Shown: positions 18,338-26,194 of the stretch, piece after piece
Layout: each line of letters starts with the position of its first letter
Numbering within the stretch: position 1 is the first letter of the stretch
From: Anaerolineales bacterium
GTDB taxonomy: Bacteria; Chloroflexota; Anaerolineae; Anaerolineales; Villigracilaceae
Reading direction: 5' to 3'
Assembly: GCA_020851785.1 (NCBI GenBank)
Contig: JADZCC010000034.1
Coordinates: forward strand, 62,001 to 126,000
Length of the DNA: 64,000 nucleotides
Made by a program: the position numbers and the translations under genes
The notes under the pieces: generated by a model
The model's input: the letters and a program-made list of their open reading frames with translations, nothing else
What the model was told of the DNA's origin: nothing
Databases searched by the model: none

Positions 18338-18961
18338 TTAACGGCTGGCGTTCAGCGCTTCAAACGTCTTCAGCAGGTGGATCAAAATATCATCCGTGAA
18401 AACGTGCATCTTATGAAAAATTTCGGCGGTCTGACTGGAAGGCACGTTGGCTTCGCTATAAATTTTAATCACCGATTCAATCAGGCTGTTCCTAAAAAAC
18501 AAAAAGGCTTTGGCCGCGTCCACATAATTCAAGCGATAGCGATGCGCGCGCGAAGCGTATTCATAGCCGATGGCGTAGGCTTCGTTCTCCGCTTCCGCTC
18601 CGTGACTGGCCACGTAATTGATCAGCCCATGAAATAACGAGCGCGCCGTCTGGCGATATTGCATCCGCGCATCTTCATCCAAACGTTGATACCAGGTTTC
18701 GGCTTCCAGACTACCTTCGGAAATTTGCAGGCGGACGTTGCGAATCACTTCCTGCATCAGGCGCTCTGGTTTAAACGCCTCCGCATGGGACTTGGAACTG
18801 GTCTGCGCCCAAAGCGCAATTTCCTCCCGCCGATAACGGCGATGTCCGCCCTGCGTTTTATGCGTGGGCAGGAGGCCTTTATCGGACCATAATCGAACCG
18901 TGCTGGGATGAACGCCCAAGGCTTTGGCGGCGGCGCTCAGGGAAAGCCATTCATCGGTCAT
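18338..18961 (-). CDS. MerR-family transcriptional regulator with a helical C-terminal domain
   Basis: 207 residues. The N-terminal winged helix-turn-helix reads LSLSAAAKALGVHPSTVRLW followed by GHRRYRREEI, the MerR/excisionase signature. The C-terminal 130 residues are all-helical and lack the cysteines of metal-sensing MerR proteins; they resemble the RsbR N-terminal or globin-like helical sensors by eye, which is a weak inference. The gene starts 3 nt after pucC and was probably co-transcribed with it, so pucC is a likely target; a candidate operator lies upstream of pucC. Confidence 0.85.
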   Translation of the reverse strand: MTDEWLSLSAAAKALGVHPSTVRLWSDKGLLPTHKTQGGHRRYRREEIALWAQTSSKSHAEAFKPERLMQEVIRNVRLQISEGSLEAETWYQRLDEDARMQYRQTARSLFHGLINYVASHGAEAENEAYAIGYEYASRAHRYRLNYVDAAKAFLFFRNSLIESVIKIYSEANVPSSQTAEIFHKMHVFTDDILIHLLKTFEALNASR

Positions 18962-18964
18962 GGG

Positions 18965-20269
18965 TTATTCGGCGATTACAGCCACTTTCTCCGTAAAGTG
19001 TGGGTCGTGCGCCTTCTTCTGGAAGGCGTTCACGTCAATGCGATAAAGCAGGATGGCCGCGATGAAGAGCATCAGCGCTTCCAGACTGAAGACGACGAGA
19101 TAGCCGCCGAGGGCGTCTCCCGTCAGGCTGGTGGCCAAGTCAGCGACGACGCCGGCCATCAACAAGCCGGTCAGGCGCGAAAGCCCGTTGGAAAAGCCCC
19201 ACGCGCCAATGTATAAGCCAACCTTTTCCGGCACGGTCAGGTCAAACATCAATGAAAGGTTGGCGATTGTGGAAAGCCCCGTGCCAAAGCCGAGGAGCGT
19301 AATGCCCACATAAAACAGGTGTTTGTTGGCCAGCCAGCCGCTGATGACAATGAGTATAAAGCCAAACAACGCGCCGAGGTTGCCAATTTGCGCGGTGTAC
19401 TTCTTTTTCACGCGGCCATCCAAAAAACCGGCGATGAGAAAGGCGATTAAAGAAAAGCTATTGATGATGGAAACGATCCGCGAGGTTTGCTCCAGCGTCA
19501 TGCCGAAGGCTTGCGCGCCAAACGGCTCGAGCAATACGTCCTGACTTAAGATGGCGGCCAGCAGTAAGAGCAAATAGACGAAGAAGATTTTAGCCACCGG
19601 ATTCTCCGTAATGGCGGAGGTCATTTCTTTGAGGGTATACGTTTCGGACTTGACGGCTGGGGCGGAACGCTCAAAGCGTGGCTCCAGCCTGAAGAGGCCG
19701 AGCAGGCCGAGGGTTAAGGCAGAAGCGGCGACGATGATAAACGCGCGCGAAAGCGTGGCCGGGTCATACGTTTGCGCCAGGCAGCTTAAGCTGATCCCCG
19801 TCACAATCAAGCCCACGACCATGACTGTGAACATCGTGGCGATGGTTTTGCCGCGCTCGCGCTCGCCGGAGAGTTCGGAGGCCAGCGATAAGTAGGAAAC
19901 TGCCGAGAGGTTGTAGCCAATGCCCCACAAGCCAAAAGCCAACACGCCGACGATGATTCCAGCAGTGAAGTTATGACTCATCAGCGTTGCAATTTGCGGC
20001 GAGACGGCCACGCCCACTACGCAACAGATCAGCCCGGCTAGAATGTAGGGCGTGCGTCGAAAGCCAAAAAGCGGGTGACGGTCTGAGAAGGCGCCGATGG
20101 CGACCTGCGCCGGAGCCAGCAAGTAGGGAAAGATGGATAGGGCCGTGAACAGGGTTTTGGAAATGCCGAGGTCAAAGATCATCACACGGTTCAGCGTGCT
20201 GTTGATCGGCAGGAGCGTCATGGCGACGGCCGTGTGAATGAGGGCGAGTTGCAGGCGTTTGAGAAACAT
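18965..20269 (-). CDS. PucC-family (BCD-type) MFS transporter
   Basis: About 434 residues with 12 expected transmembrane helices. The PucC signature is clear near the N-terminus: STLNRVMIFDLG, then IGAFSDRHPLFGFRRTPYIL. In phototrophs PucC/LhaA proteins help assemble light-harvesting complexes; homologues in non-phototrophic Chloroflexota have no established role. I prefer the ATG at 20269 because homologues begin near MFLKRLQLAL; the track start at 20308 is a TTG adding 13 residues. Neither start has a good ribosome binding site. It is the first gene of a two-gene operon with merR. Confidence 0.85.
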   Translation of the reverse strand: MFLKRLQLALIHTAVAMTLLPINSTLNRVMIFDLGISKTLFTALSIFPYLLAPAQVAIGAFSDRHPLFGFRRTPYILAGLICCVVGVAVSPQIATLMSHNFTAGIIVGVLAFGLWGIGYNLSAVSYLSLASELSGERERGKTIATMFTVMVVGLIVTGISLSCLAQTYDPATLSRAFIIVAASALTLGLLGLFRLEPRFERSAPAVKSETYTLKEMTSAITENPVAKIFFVYLLLLLAAILSQDVLLEPFGAQAFGMTLEQTSRIVSIINSFSLIAFLIAGFLDGRVKKKYTAQIGNLGALFGFILIVISGWLANKHLFYVGITLLGFGTGLSTIANLSLMFDLTVPEKVGLYIGAWGFSNGLSRLTGLLMAGVVADLATSLTGDALGGYLVVFSLEALMLFIAAILLYRIDVNAFQKKAHDPHFTEKVAVIAE

Positions 20270-20317
20270 GTTTATCCGGAATAAAAGAGGATGTGAACTT
20301 GCCGCCAAATTTACTGT

Positions 20318-20347
20318 GGAAATCTACAGAAAGCAATGTAGATTTCC
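20318..20347 (-). promoter_or_regulatory. 11-bp inverted repeat upstream of pucC-merR (candidate MerR operator)
   Basis: GGAAATCTACA and its exact complement TGTAGATTTCC are separated by 8 nt. Outer TTTAC / GTAAA bases add partial symmetry. Position and symmetry fit autoregulation by the MerR protein, which is inference. Confidence 0.5.
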
Positions 20348-20400
20348 GTAAAATTCCACTAGAGATTTGTGAGCGTTAATTGAAAAAAGCGGGCGAAACA

Positions 20401-20427
20401 AAAAGCGACTTCAGAGAAGCCGCTTTT
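20401..20427 (-). terminator. Intrinsic terminator after glyQS
   Basis: 12-bp stem AAAAGCGACTTC / GAAGCCGCTTTT with one mismatch and a 3-nt loop. On the minus strand it ends in TTTTTGTTT, 6 nt past the glyQS stop. Confidence 0.85.
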
Positions 20428-20432
20428 TTATT

Positions 20433-23432
20433 TTAGAACCCTTCCAGCTTGCTGAAATCCGCAACGCCGGTAGCCTGCGCGGCAATTCTTTGCAGTAAGC
20501 CCAGCCGGTTTTCGCGCACTTTCTGGTCTTCCGCCATCACCATCACCTTTTCAAAAAAGGCGTTGATTTCCGGCGTCAACTTCACCACAACCTTCAAAAA
20601 TCCTTCAACAGAAAACGACTGACTGCTGATGGCTTTTACCTGCGCGTATAAATCCTTTTCTTCTTTTTCAACCAGCCGGGCCTCATCCACTTTGAAAGTT
20701 TGTTTTTGATCGCGGGTGATACGAACACACCGCGCAAACGTGGCGAGGATGGCAGACCAATCTTCGCGCTTCACCCACGCCGAAAGCTGGTCCAACGACC
20801 AGACACAGGCCGCCGGGTTGGAGGCTTGTTCCGCCAAAACCGCTTCTACCTGATCGTGCTTGTAGCCCAGGTCTTTCAGCGTCACCGCCAAACGCCCGGC
20901 AATAAATTCCAGAATTTGTTTCTGCGCTTCATCCGTAACTTCAATCGGCTGAAGGCTCGCCGAAACCTTAACGATGTCTTTCAGATTAAATTGTTTTTTG
21001 TGTTCAATCAAAGGTTGCACCACGCCAATCGCGGCGCGGCGCAAGCCAAACGGGTCTTTGGTTCCGGTGGGCGCTAAACCAGCGGCAAATAAACCAACCA
21101 ACGAATCGATTCGATCCGCCAGCGCGATGGCCAGACCGGCCTGAGTCTGCGGGACGGTTTGATATTGCTCGCTGATTGCGTCTGCCACTTCCTTAGATTC
21201 GCCGCTTCGCAAAGCGTATTCGCCGCCAATGATGCCTTGCAGGGACGTCATCTCAGTGACCATTTGAGTGACAAGGTCGGCTTTCATTAAATAGGCGGCT
21301 CTTTGAGTAATTGGCAATTGGTTATTGGTAATTCCTAATAACGGTGCAATTTCTTTAACTAATTTGGCTATGCGCTCGGATTTATCCAGCATGGAGCCGA
21401 GTTTGGCGTGGAAGGTCAACGTCGCCAGCTTGGGGCGATATTCTTCGAGTTTGAGTTTCACATCTTCACGGACGAAGAAGTTTGCGTCGGCAAAGCGCGC
21501 GCCGAGGACGTGTTCATTCCCTTCGCGGACGGTGTCAATGCCGATGTCGTCGCCGTTGCGAATGGCGATGAAGTGCGGCAACAATCCCTCACCCCGTCTC
21601 GCTCCGCTCAACTCCCCTCTCCCAGCGGAAGAGGGGGCGGGGGTGAGGGGAAAATATCTTTGGTGCTTTTTCATCACCGAAATCAAAACATCTTTTGGCA
21701 GTTGAAGAAATTCAGGGTCGAAGCCGCCCATGACGGCGGTGGGCATTTCAACGAGGTTGGCGACTTCGCTCAGCAAACCTTCTTCAATAATGGCTGTACC
21801 GCCGACTAACTCTGCGGCTTGTTTGGCTTGTTCGATAATCGAATTTTTTCTTTCTTCTTTATCTAAGATGATGCCTGCTGTACGAATCACATCGAAATAC
21901 TGATCCGCAGATGGGATTTTGATTTCAGGAGAATCGTAAGGGCGTAATCCGCGACTGACATTACCTGAAACGACGCCAGCATATTCAAACGGGATGACTT
22001 GGTCGCCGAGTAAGGCAACGTACCAACGAATGGGACGGGAGAACGCAACGCCTGAAGCATTCCAGCGCATGGATTTTTCAAACTTGACGCTTTCCACAAG
22101 TTTGGGCAGGGCTTCCTGCAAAACCTCGGGCGTAGGTTTGCCTTTTTGTTTGACCACAGCGAAGACATATTTGCCTCCGCCCTCTTCGCGAATTTCTAAA
22201 GCAGATGGGTCAATGTTATTTTTCTTGGCGAAACCTAAACCGGCTTGTGTGGGTTTGCCATCTTTATCTATTGCTTTATCGGCAGGCGGGCCTTTGACGA
22301 CTTCTTCGCGGTCGGGCTGATGCGGGGCGAGAGAGTCAATAGAAACAACGATCCGCCTTGGGGTAGTAAAGATGCGGATGTCTTGATGGTCAAGGTGAAG
22401 TTCATCGAAGAGTTGCGAGATACGAGTTATGAGAAACGCGTAAGCGGAGTCCACATCACTAGCTGGAAGTTCTTCGACGCCGATTTCTAAGAGAAAGGTC
22501 GAAGGTCGAAGGTCAAAGGTTGAAGGTAACGATAGACTTGTGACCTGTGACTTGTGACTTTCTTTCAACAACGGATATTCAAGGCTCTTCCTTTGCTCTT
22601 CATAACTTTCGGCGACGCGTTTGGCCAGTTCGCGCATACGACGGAAAAAGGCCTGACGTTCGGCAACCGAAATTGCGCCGCGCGTGTCGAGCACGTTGAA
22701 CATGTGCGAGCATTTCAACACATAATCATGGGCGGGGACGATCAGATTTTGCGCGAGACAGGCATCGGCTTCGGCGGAAAATAAAGCATACATCTGGCGA
22801 ATGCGTTCGACGTCGGCGGTTTCAAAATAATATTTGGAATGTTCAAATTCTTCTTGACGGCGAATTTCACCGTACGTAACGCCCGCGCCGTATTCCTCAT
22901 TCCAAATCGCTTTGGCATTGTTGAGCGCAATTAAAATTCTTTCAAGCCCATACGTAATTTCAACCGAGATGGGGTCCAGCGCCACGCCACCCATCTGTTG
23001 AAAATAAGTGAACTGCGTGATCTCTTGCCCATCGAGCCAAACTTCCCAACCCAGCCCCCAAGCGGAGATGGCGGGCTGTTCCCAATTATCTTCCACAAAA
23101 CGGATGTCATGCTGGCGCGGATCAATGCCGAGGGCTTTGAGCGAATCAAGATACAGTTCCTGCGGATTGCTGGGGTCGGGCTTGAGGATGACTTGAAACT
23201 GGGTGTGGAGTTGAAAACGATTTGGGTTTTCGCCATAACGTCCATCGTCGGGTCGAACAGATGGTTCGACGTAGGCCACGTTCCACGGTTCGGGTCCAAG
23301 GACGCGCAAAAAGGTATTGGGATTCATCGTGCCCGCGCCAACTTGCGTGTAATACGGCTGGGTAATCAGGCATCCGTGCGACGCCCAGAAGTTTTGTAGT
23401 TTGAGGATGATGGATTGGAAGGAGGAAGGCAT
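20433..23432 (-). CDS. glyQS: Glycyl-tRNA synthetase, alpha and beta chains fused, with in-frame repeat insertions
   Basis: A 999-residue fusion of the catalytic alpha chain (about 1-290; [15 protein letters not shown], class II motif region [20 protein letters not shown]) and the tRNA-binding beta chain (about 312-999; [13 protein letters not shown], then [10 protein letters not shown]). Three low-complexity segments interrupt conserved sequence: about residues 290-311 at the alpha/beta junction, 594-615 after HQRYFPL, and 700-709 (ITNNQLPIT). Each matches intergenic-type repeats at DNA level and keeps the reading frame. Upstream of its ATG there is no ribosome binding site or -10 box; a second, truncated copy of its 5' end lies about 960 bp upstream. 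Confidence 0.95.
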   Translation of the reverse strand: MPSSFQSIILKLQNFWASHGCLITQPYYTQVGAGTMNPNTFLRVLGPEPWNVAYVEPSVRPDDGRYGENPNRFQLHTQFQVILKPDPSNPQELYLDSLKALGIDPRQHDIRFVEDNWEQPAISAWGLGWEVWLDGQEITQFTYFQQMGGVALDPISVEITYGLERILIALNNAKAIWNEEYGAGVTYGEIRRQEEFEHSKYYFETADVERIRQMYALFSAEADACLAQNLIVPAHDYVLKCSHMFNVLDTRGAISVAERQAFFRRMRELAKRVAESYEEQRKSLEYPLLKESHKSQVTSLSLPSTFDLRPSTFLLEIGVEELPASDVDSAYAFLITRISQLFDELHLDHQDIRIFTTPRRIVVSIDSLAPHQPDREEVVKGPPADKAIDKDGKPTQAGLGFAKKNNIDPSALEIREEGGGKYVFAVVKQKGKPTPEVLQEALPKLVESVKFEKSMRWNASGVAFSRPIRWYVALLGDQVIPFEYAGVVSGNVSRGLRPYDSPEIKIPSADQYFDVIRTAGIILDKEERKNSIIEQAKQAAELVGGTAIIEEGLLSEVANLVEMPTAVMGGFDPEFLQLPKDVLISVMKKHQRYFPLTPAPSSAGRGELSGARRGEGLLPHFIAIRNGDDIGIDTVREGNEHVLGARFADANFFVREDVKLKLEEYRPKLATLTFHAKLGSMLDKSERIAKLVKEIAPLLGITNNQLPITQRAAYLMKADLVTQMVTEMTSLQGIIGGEYALRSGESKEVADAISEQYQTVPQTQAGLAIALADRIDSLVGLFAAGLAPTGTKDPFGLRRAAIGVVQPLIEHKKQFNLKDIVKVSASLQPIEVTDEAQKQILEFIAGRLAVTLKDLGYKHDQVEAVLAEQASNPAACVWSLDQLSAWVKREDWSAILATFARCVRITRDQKQTFKVDEARLVEKEEKDLYAQVKAISSQSFSVEGFLKVVVKLTPEINAFFEKVMVMAEDQKVRENRLGLLQRIAAQATGVADFSKLEGF
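21307..21335. repeat. AT-rich degenerate heptamer repeat inside glyS
   Basis: AATTGGCAATTGGTTATTGG is built of degenerate ATTGGNA-type heptamers and adds ITNNQLPIT to the protein in a variable helical region. It has the look of short tandem repeats usually found between genes. Confidence 0.6.
21585..21650. repeat. Dispersed C-rich/G-rich foldback repeat inside glyS (copy B)
   Basis: 66 nt, exactly 22 codons, beginning TCCCTCACCCCGTCTC and ending GGCGGGGGTGAGGGG, with self-complementary arms (CCCTCACCCC / GGGGTGAGGG). It resembles copies A and C elsewhere in the window and adds [20 protein letters not shown] between two conserved GlyS motifs. Confidence 0.75.
22494..22560. repeat. Degenerate heptamer repeats at the GlyQ-GlyS junction
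   Basis: Tandem AAGGTCG-type units (AAGGTCGAAGGTCGAAGGTC) followed by GACTTGTGACCTGTGACTTG. Such arrays are normally intergenic. Here they encode the linker between the alpha and beta chains. Confidence 0.65.
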
Positions 23433-23467
23433 GAGTTGTTAGTTACCAGTGGTTAGTTGAGTTTTTG
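23433..23467. repeat. Short degenerate repeat directly upstream of glyQS
   Basis: GTTGTTAGTTACCAGTGGTT is made of TTAGTTN heptamer-like units and occupies the place where a ribosome binding site and promoter would be expected. Confidence 0.45.
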
Positions 23468-23480
23468 AGTACAAAAGGGA

Positions 23481-24035
23481 TTATCTCGCCCGCAGTTTGT
23501 GAAAGTCACGAATCAGCGTGCTATCTGTCAGCGCCTCTTCAAATTGAGCCGGCCAATTCTCGATATAAACATCGTCTAAAGCATCCCCCTGCTTTTGAAC
23601 GACAGATTCAACATCGCCTCGATCTTTGGCGCGGGTGGAGAGCATTTTGTAAATAATCAGATCTTCGGCTGTGCACACGCAAATATTTTTTTCCAAAGTG
23701 AAGTCAATATCACGCGCCCGTTTAATGGCAGTCTCATCAAAGATCGTATCCGCCAGCATCACGTCAATGCGAACGCCGTTAGAATCTCGAAAAAATGCCA
23801 ACCCAAGGCGACGAAACGATTCATCTGAATTATCTTGAAGCGGCGTAAACGCATTCAACAACGTTAACAATTGACTGCGATTTTCACGCGAGACCAAGAC
23901 CTTCATATCAATGTCGCGTGTGAGGCGTGGCTCGCCCCAGATCGCAACAGCAATCCCACCAATGGCCATGACAGGTACGCCTTCCTTTTTCAGGAAGTTT
24001 TGAAAGGCGATCACGGAATCAATCAGGTCGTTCAT
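23481..24035 (-). CDS. Nucleotidyltransferase-fold protein (AbiEii/MNT-like)
   Basis: A 184-residue protein with the minimal nucleotidyltransferase core: GGIAVAIWGEPRLTRDIDM near residues 26-44 (GG...W, then the DxD-type metal-binding DID) and a third acidic strand VRIDVML near 88. The later segment CVCTAEDLIIYKMLS and the Arg/Asp-rich AKDRGDVE match AbiEii-like and DUF6036-like families, some of which are toxins that modify tRNA or other substrates. It overlaps the upstream small gene by 4 nt (ATGA). The pair lies between glyQS and a duplicated glyQ 5' fragment. Confidence 0.8.
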   Translation of the reverse strand: MNDLIDSVIAFQNFLKKEGVPVMAIGGIAVAIWGEPRLTRDIDMKVLVSRENRSQLLTLLNAFTPLQDNSDESFRRLGLAFFRDSNGVRIDVMLADTIFDETAIKRARDIDFTLEKNICVCTAEDLIIYKMLSTRAKDRGDVESVVQKQGDALDDVYIENWPAQFEEALTDSTLIRDFHKLRAR

Positions 24036-24253
24036 GGCTTATGGGCGTTCAGAATTGCCAACCGCGTCTGGAGTTGAATCAGCGCCTGATTGCGTTCTTC
24101 CCGAAACAAGGTCTCGGTCTCCTGCAACCATGGCTCGAATTCCACCATCAACGCAAAAAACTGCCGCACACCTTCCAGCGGGGATAAGGAGCGCAACAAG
24201 CGTGTCTCTTCGGCATAAATAGCGTCCCAATTTATGGCAGTATTCTTTAACAT
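24032..24253 (-). CDS. Small partner protein of the nucleotidyltransferase
   Basis: 73 residues from the ATG of MLKNTAINW; the TTG start in the track falls inside the promoter -35 region. It is predicted to be largely helical (LLRSLSPLEGVRQFFALMVEF, then a charged C-terminal helix). No family is recognised. The overlap with the nucleotidyltransferase indicates a two-gene unit, and the small-first order is compatible with an antitoxin or substrate adaptor (inference). A TATAAT box lies about 31 nt upstream of the ATG. Confidence 0.6.
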   Translation of the reverse strand: MLKNTAINWDAIYAEETRLLRSLSPLEGVRQFFALMVEFEPWLQETETLFREERNQALIQLQTRLAILNAHKP

Positions 24254-24283
24254 CTTTTCAATTCCATCCGGCGTGTTTAGTTG

Positions 24284-24310
24284 ATTATACCCGTTCCTGT
24301 TAAACGCCAA
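24284..24310 (-). promoter_or_regulatory. Promoter of the nucleotidyltransferase pair
   Basis: TATAAT at 24284-24289 on the minus strand with TTGGCG at 24305-24310, a 15-nt spacer. It places the transcript start upstream of the ATG at 24253. Confidence 0.45.
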
Positions 24311-24325
24311 CGCAGGATATAGTCA

Positions 24326-24394
24326 AGCGCATCCGTGCGACGCCCAGAAGTCTTGCAGTTTGAGGATGATCTCTTGAAAAGATGATTTTGGCAT
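24326..24394 (-). pseudogene. Truncated second copy of the glyQ 5' end
   Basis: Reading from ATG at 24394 gives MPKSSFQEIILKLQDFWASHGC followed by one codon and a stop, closely matching the start of the intact protein ([21 protein letters not shown]). The last 23 nt of the shared part, ACTTCTGGGCGTCGCACGG plus 4 more, are identical at 24329-24351 and 23370-23392; the rest differs mostly at wobble positions. The fragment has a -10 box (TATAAT at 24439-24444) upstream, which may be the original glyQ promoter. Confidence 0.8.
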
Positions 24395-24420
24395 TCGATA
24401 TTCGCTATTCGATATTCGGA
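24392..24420. repeat. ATTCGATATTCG-type degenerate repeat
   Basis: ATTCGATATTCGCTATTCGA consists of near-heptamer units and abuts the start of the glyQ fragment. It belongs to the same class of low-complexity arrays seen around and inside glyQS. Confidence 0.5.
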
Positions 24421-24454
24421 TTTTGTTGAAGTGAGGGGATTATAACTGATGGGA

Positions 24455-24493
24455 AGACCGTGGGCGATTTTTATTGTCTATCGTCCACGGTCT
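24455..24493. terminator. Hairpin after the TIR-FGE gene
   Basis: AGACCGTGGGCGAT and ATCGTCCACGGTCT pair at 13 of 14 positions around an 11-nt loop, 41 nt past the TIR-FGE stop. The sequence also resembles a GTCTATCGTCC-type repeat, so it may be a repeat rather than a true terminator. Confidence 0.45.
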
Positions 24494-24533
24494 ATTGTTC
24501 AAATAGCTTTACGCGCCTCTTTAGGGCGATTTT

Positions 24534-26105
24534 CTACGGGGACGAGCGGGCGCAACGGAAGCCAACGACAGTGCTTGCATACGAAAGACCGCTACTAAGG
24601 CGGTTAATCATACGTATATCGCTAACATCACTCCATGAGCCGCCGCGTAAGATGCGAAATGTACCAGAACCCGGACCTTGTGGGTTTAAAACAGGCGAGT
24701 TTTGATAATATTTTTCAGCATACCAATCCGCCACCCATTCCCAAACATTGCCCGCCATATTGTACATGCCATACGGGCTTTTTCCGCTTTCATAACCCGT
24801 CACTTCGGTTGTATCACCTATGCAACTGGCATAGTTAGCCTGACCACAAGCGCTATTTTCACCCCACGGATACGTCCTGCCGTCCGTGCCTCGGGCGGCT
24901 TTTTCCCATTGAGCTTCGGTGGGTAAACTGGCATCGCGCCACTTGCAGTATGCATTGGCTTGGTTCCAGTCCACGTTGACTACCGGGTAATTATCAAACT
25001 GTGAATTACCGTAATAACTATCACGAGTGGAGGAGCCTATATCTTGTGGCGGGGTACAGCCGCCTGTCTTCACACAGGCTTTGTAAGCGGCGTTGGTCAC
25101 TTCGTAGATATCCATGTAGAAGGCGTCGAGATATACCAAGTGAAGCGGTTTTTCATCTTCTTCGCTGTTATTGCTTCCCATTGCAAATTGGCCTGCCGGT
25201 ACAAGTCCCATTTTTATGTCTTTGTCATCGGTGATTTCAGCAGGCAACGATGTAGGCACAGGTGTTTGAGAAGCGGGTATTTGAGTCTCTGTAGGCGTAG
25301 GTGAAAATATCTTTATAAACCAAGGCGAACTGATCAGCGCGGCAAGGATTGTGCCGACCAGTCCGATCAACGCGACGATGACGGCAGTCTTCGGCTTGCG
25401 GGGTGGGTTTGTTTTCTTCGGTTCAGGTTTGGCGGGCTGAGGTTTTTCAGGCGCTGACTTTTCCTGATTGCCAAAATTGATTACGTTGCCGCTACCTGAA
25501 ACGATCACGCTCCCTTTTACATCGCCGCCAACATCCACGTTATCTGGCGCGGGAGTGGGATGCGTTTGAGGTTTAGGTTTTACTTCTTTTGGTTCGGGGA
25601 ATTTCTTTTCTTCAACAACCGGCTTAATCTCAATAGTTGTTTCACCCGCTTTGGGCAATTGCACTGTGGCGCGTTCCAACTGCGAGGCGCGCAGTTTCAG
25701 AGACTGCATCAGTTTGGTATAGCCCGCCTTTTCATACAAATCCACGGCGTGATATTTTTTCAAACTAAAGGGCAGTTCGCATTCCTCGAGCCGCGCAGGG
25801 ATGATGAAGATGCGTCCATCCGGCATTTCCATCGCTTTGTCTAAAGCGAACTTGATTTCCTTTTGGACGTAGCCCTCTTTATCCACCGAGTTTGGGCTTA
25901 GACAAATGATGATTGCGTCCGAGGAATGCAGAGCCTTCGGGATTTCCACTTCCCAATTCTGCCCGGGAATCAAATCCTCCGCATCCAGCCAGGGTTGGAC
26001 GCCGCGCCGCTTCAAGGCGCGGTACAACTCCCGCACCTTCGGCTTGTCGGCGGAGGCGTGGCAAAGGAAGACTTTGAGGGGGCGTTTTTGGTCAGCGGAC
26101 TTCAT
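24534..26105 (-). CDS. TIR domain - transmembrane helix - FGE/SUMF1 domain protein
   Basis: 523 residues in three parts. Residues about 9-135 form a bacterial TIR domain (KVFLCHASADKPKVRELYRA; AIIICLSPNSVDKEGYVQKE, whose Glu83 is a candidate catalytic residue). After a Pro/Lys linker comes a glycine-rich VGGDVKGSVIVSGSGNVIN strand pair, a motif seen in linkers of conflict-system proteins. A transmembrane helix (about 240-260) leads to a C-terminal formylglycine-generating-enzyme/C-type-lectin-like domain (about 297-520; MGLVPAGQFAMGSN, AGNVWEWVADWY, RGGSW..GFRCAR). Function is unknown; signalling or phage defence is possible. Confidence 0.9.
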   Translation of the reverse strand: MKSADQKRPLKVFLCHASADKPKVRELYRALKRRGVQPWLDAEDLIPGQNWEVEIPKALHSSDAIIICLSPNSVDKEGYVQKEIKFALDKAMEMPDGRIFIIPARLEECELPFSLKKYHAVDLYEKAGYTKLMQSLKLRASQLERATVQLPKAGETTIEIKPVVEEKKFPEPKEVKPKPQTHPTPAPDNVDVGGDVKGSVIVSGSGNVINFGNQEKSAPEKPQPAKPEPKKTNPPRKPKTAVIVALIGLVGTILAALISSPWFIKIFSPTPTETQIPASQTPVPTSLPAEITDDKDIKMGLVPAGQFAMGSNNSEEDEKPLHLVYLDAFYMDIYEVTNAAYKACVKTGGCTPPQDIGSSTRDSYYGNSQFDNYPVVNVDWNQANAYCKWRDASLPTEAQWEKAARGTDGRTYPWGENSACGQANYASCIGDTTEVTGYESGKSPYGMYNMAGNVWEWVADWYAEKYYQNSPVLNPQGPGSGTFRILRGGSWSDVSDIRMINRLSSGLSYASTVVGFRCARSSP

Positions 26106-26151
26106 AACGGATTCGCGGAGTCAAACGGATTTTAGTCCCATACATGGGGCA

Positions 26152-26157
26152 ATTATA
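26152..26157 (-). promoter_or_regulatory. -10 box TATAAT upstream of the TIR-FGE gene
   Basis: TATAAT within GCATGTATAATTGCCCC on the minus strand, about 46 nt before the ATG. A short inverted repeat CCCAT-AC-ATGGG lies just downstream in the leader. No strong ribosome binding site is seen. Confidence 0.45.
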
Positions 26158-26194
26158 CATGCTGAGTCCGGTTTTATCCGCAATTCTACGAGAG

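Noticed and set aside
20433-23432. glyQ and glyS joined by an assembly or frame error
   Set aside because: The frame is open through the junction, fused GlyQS is known in other bacteria, and both parts are complete.
24534-24660. Possible diversity-generating retroelement target at the C-terminus of the FGE domain (RGGSW...GFRCA)
   Set aside because: The C-lectin-type end is compatible, but there is no reverse transcriptase, accessory gene or template repeat in the window.
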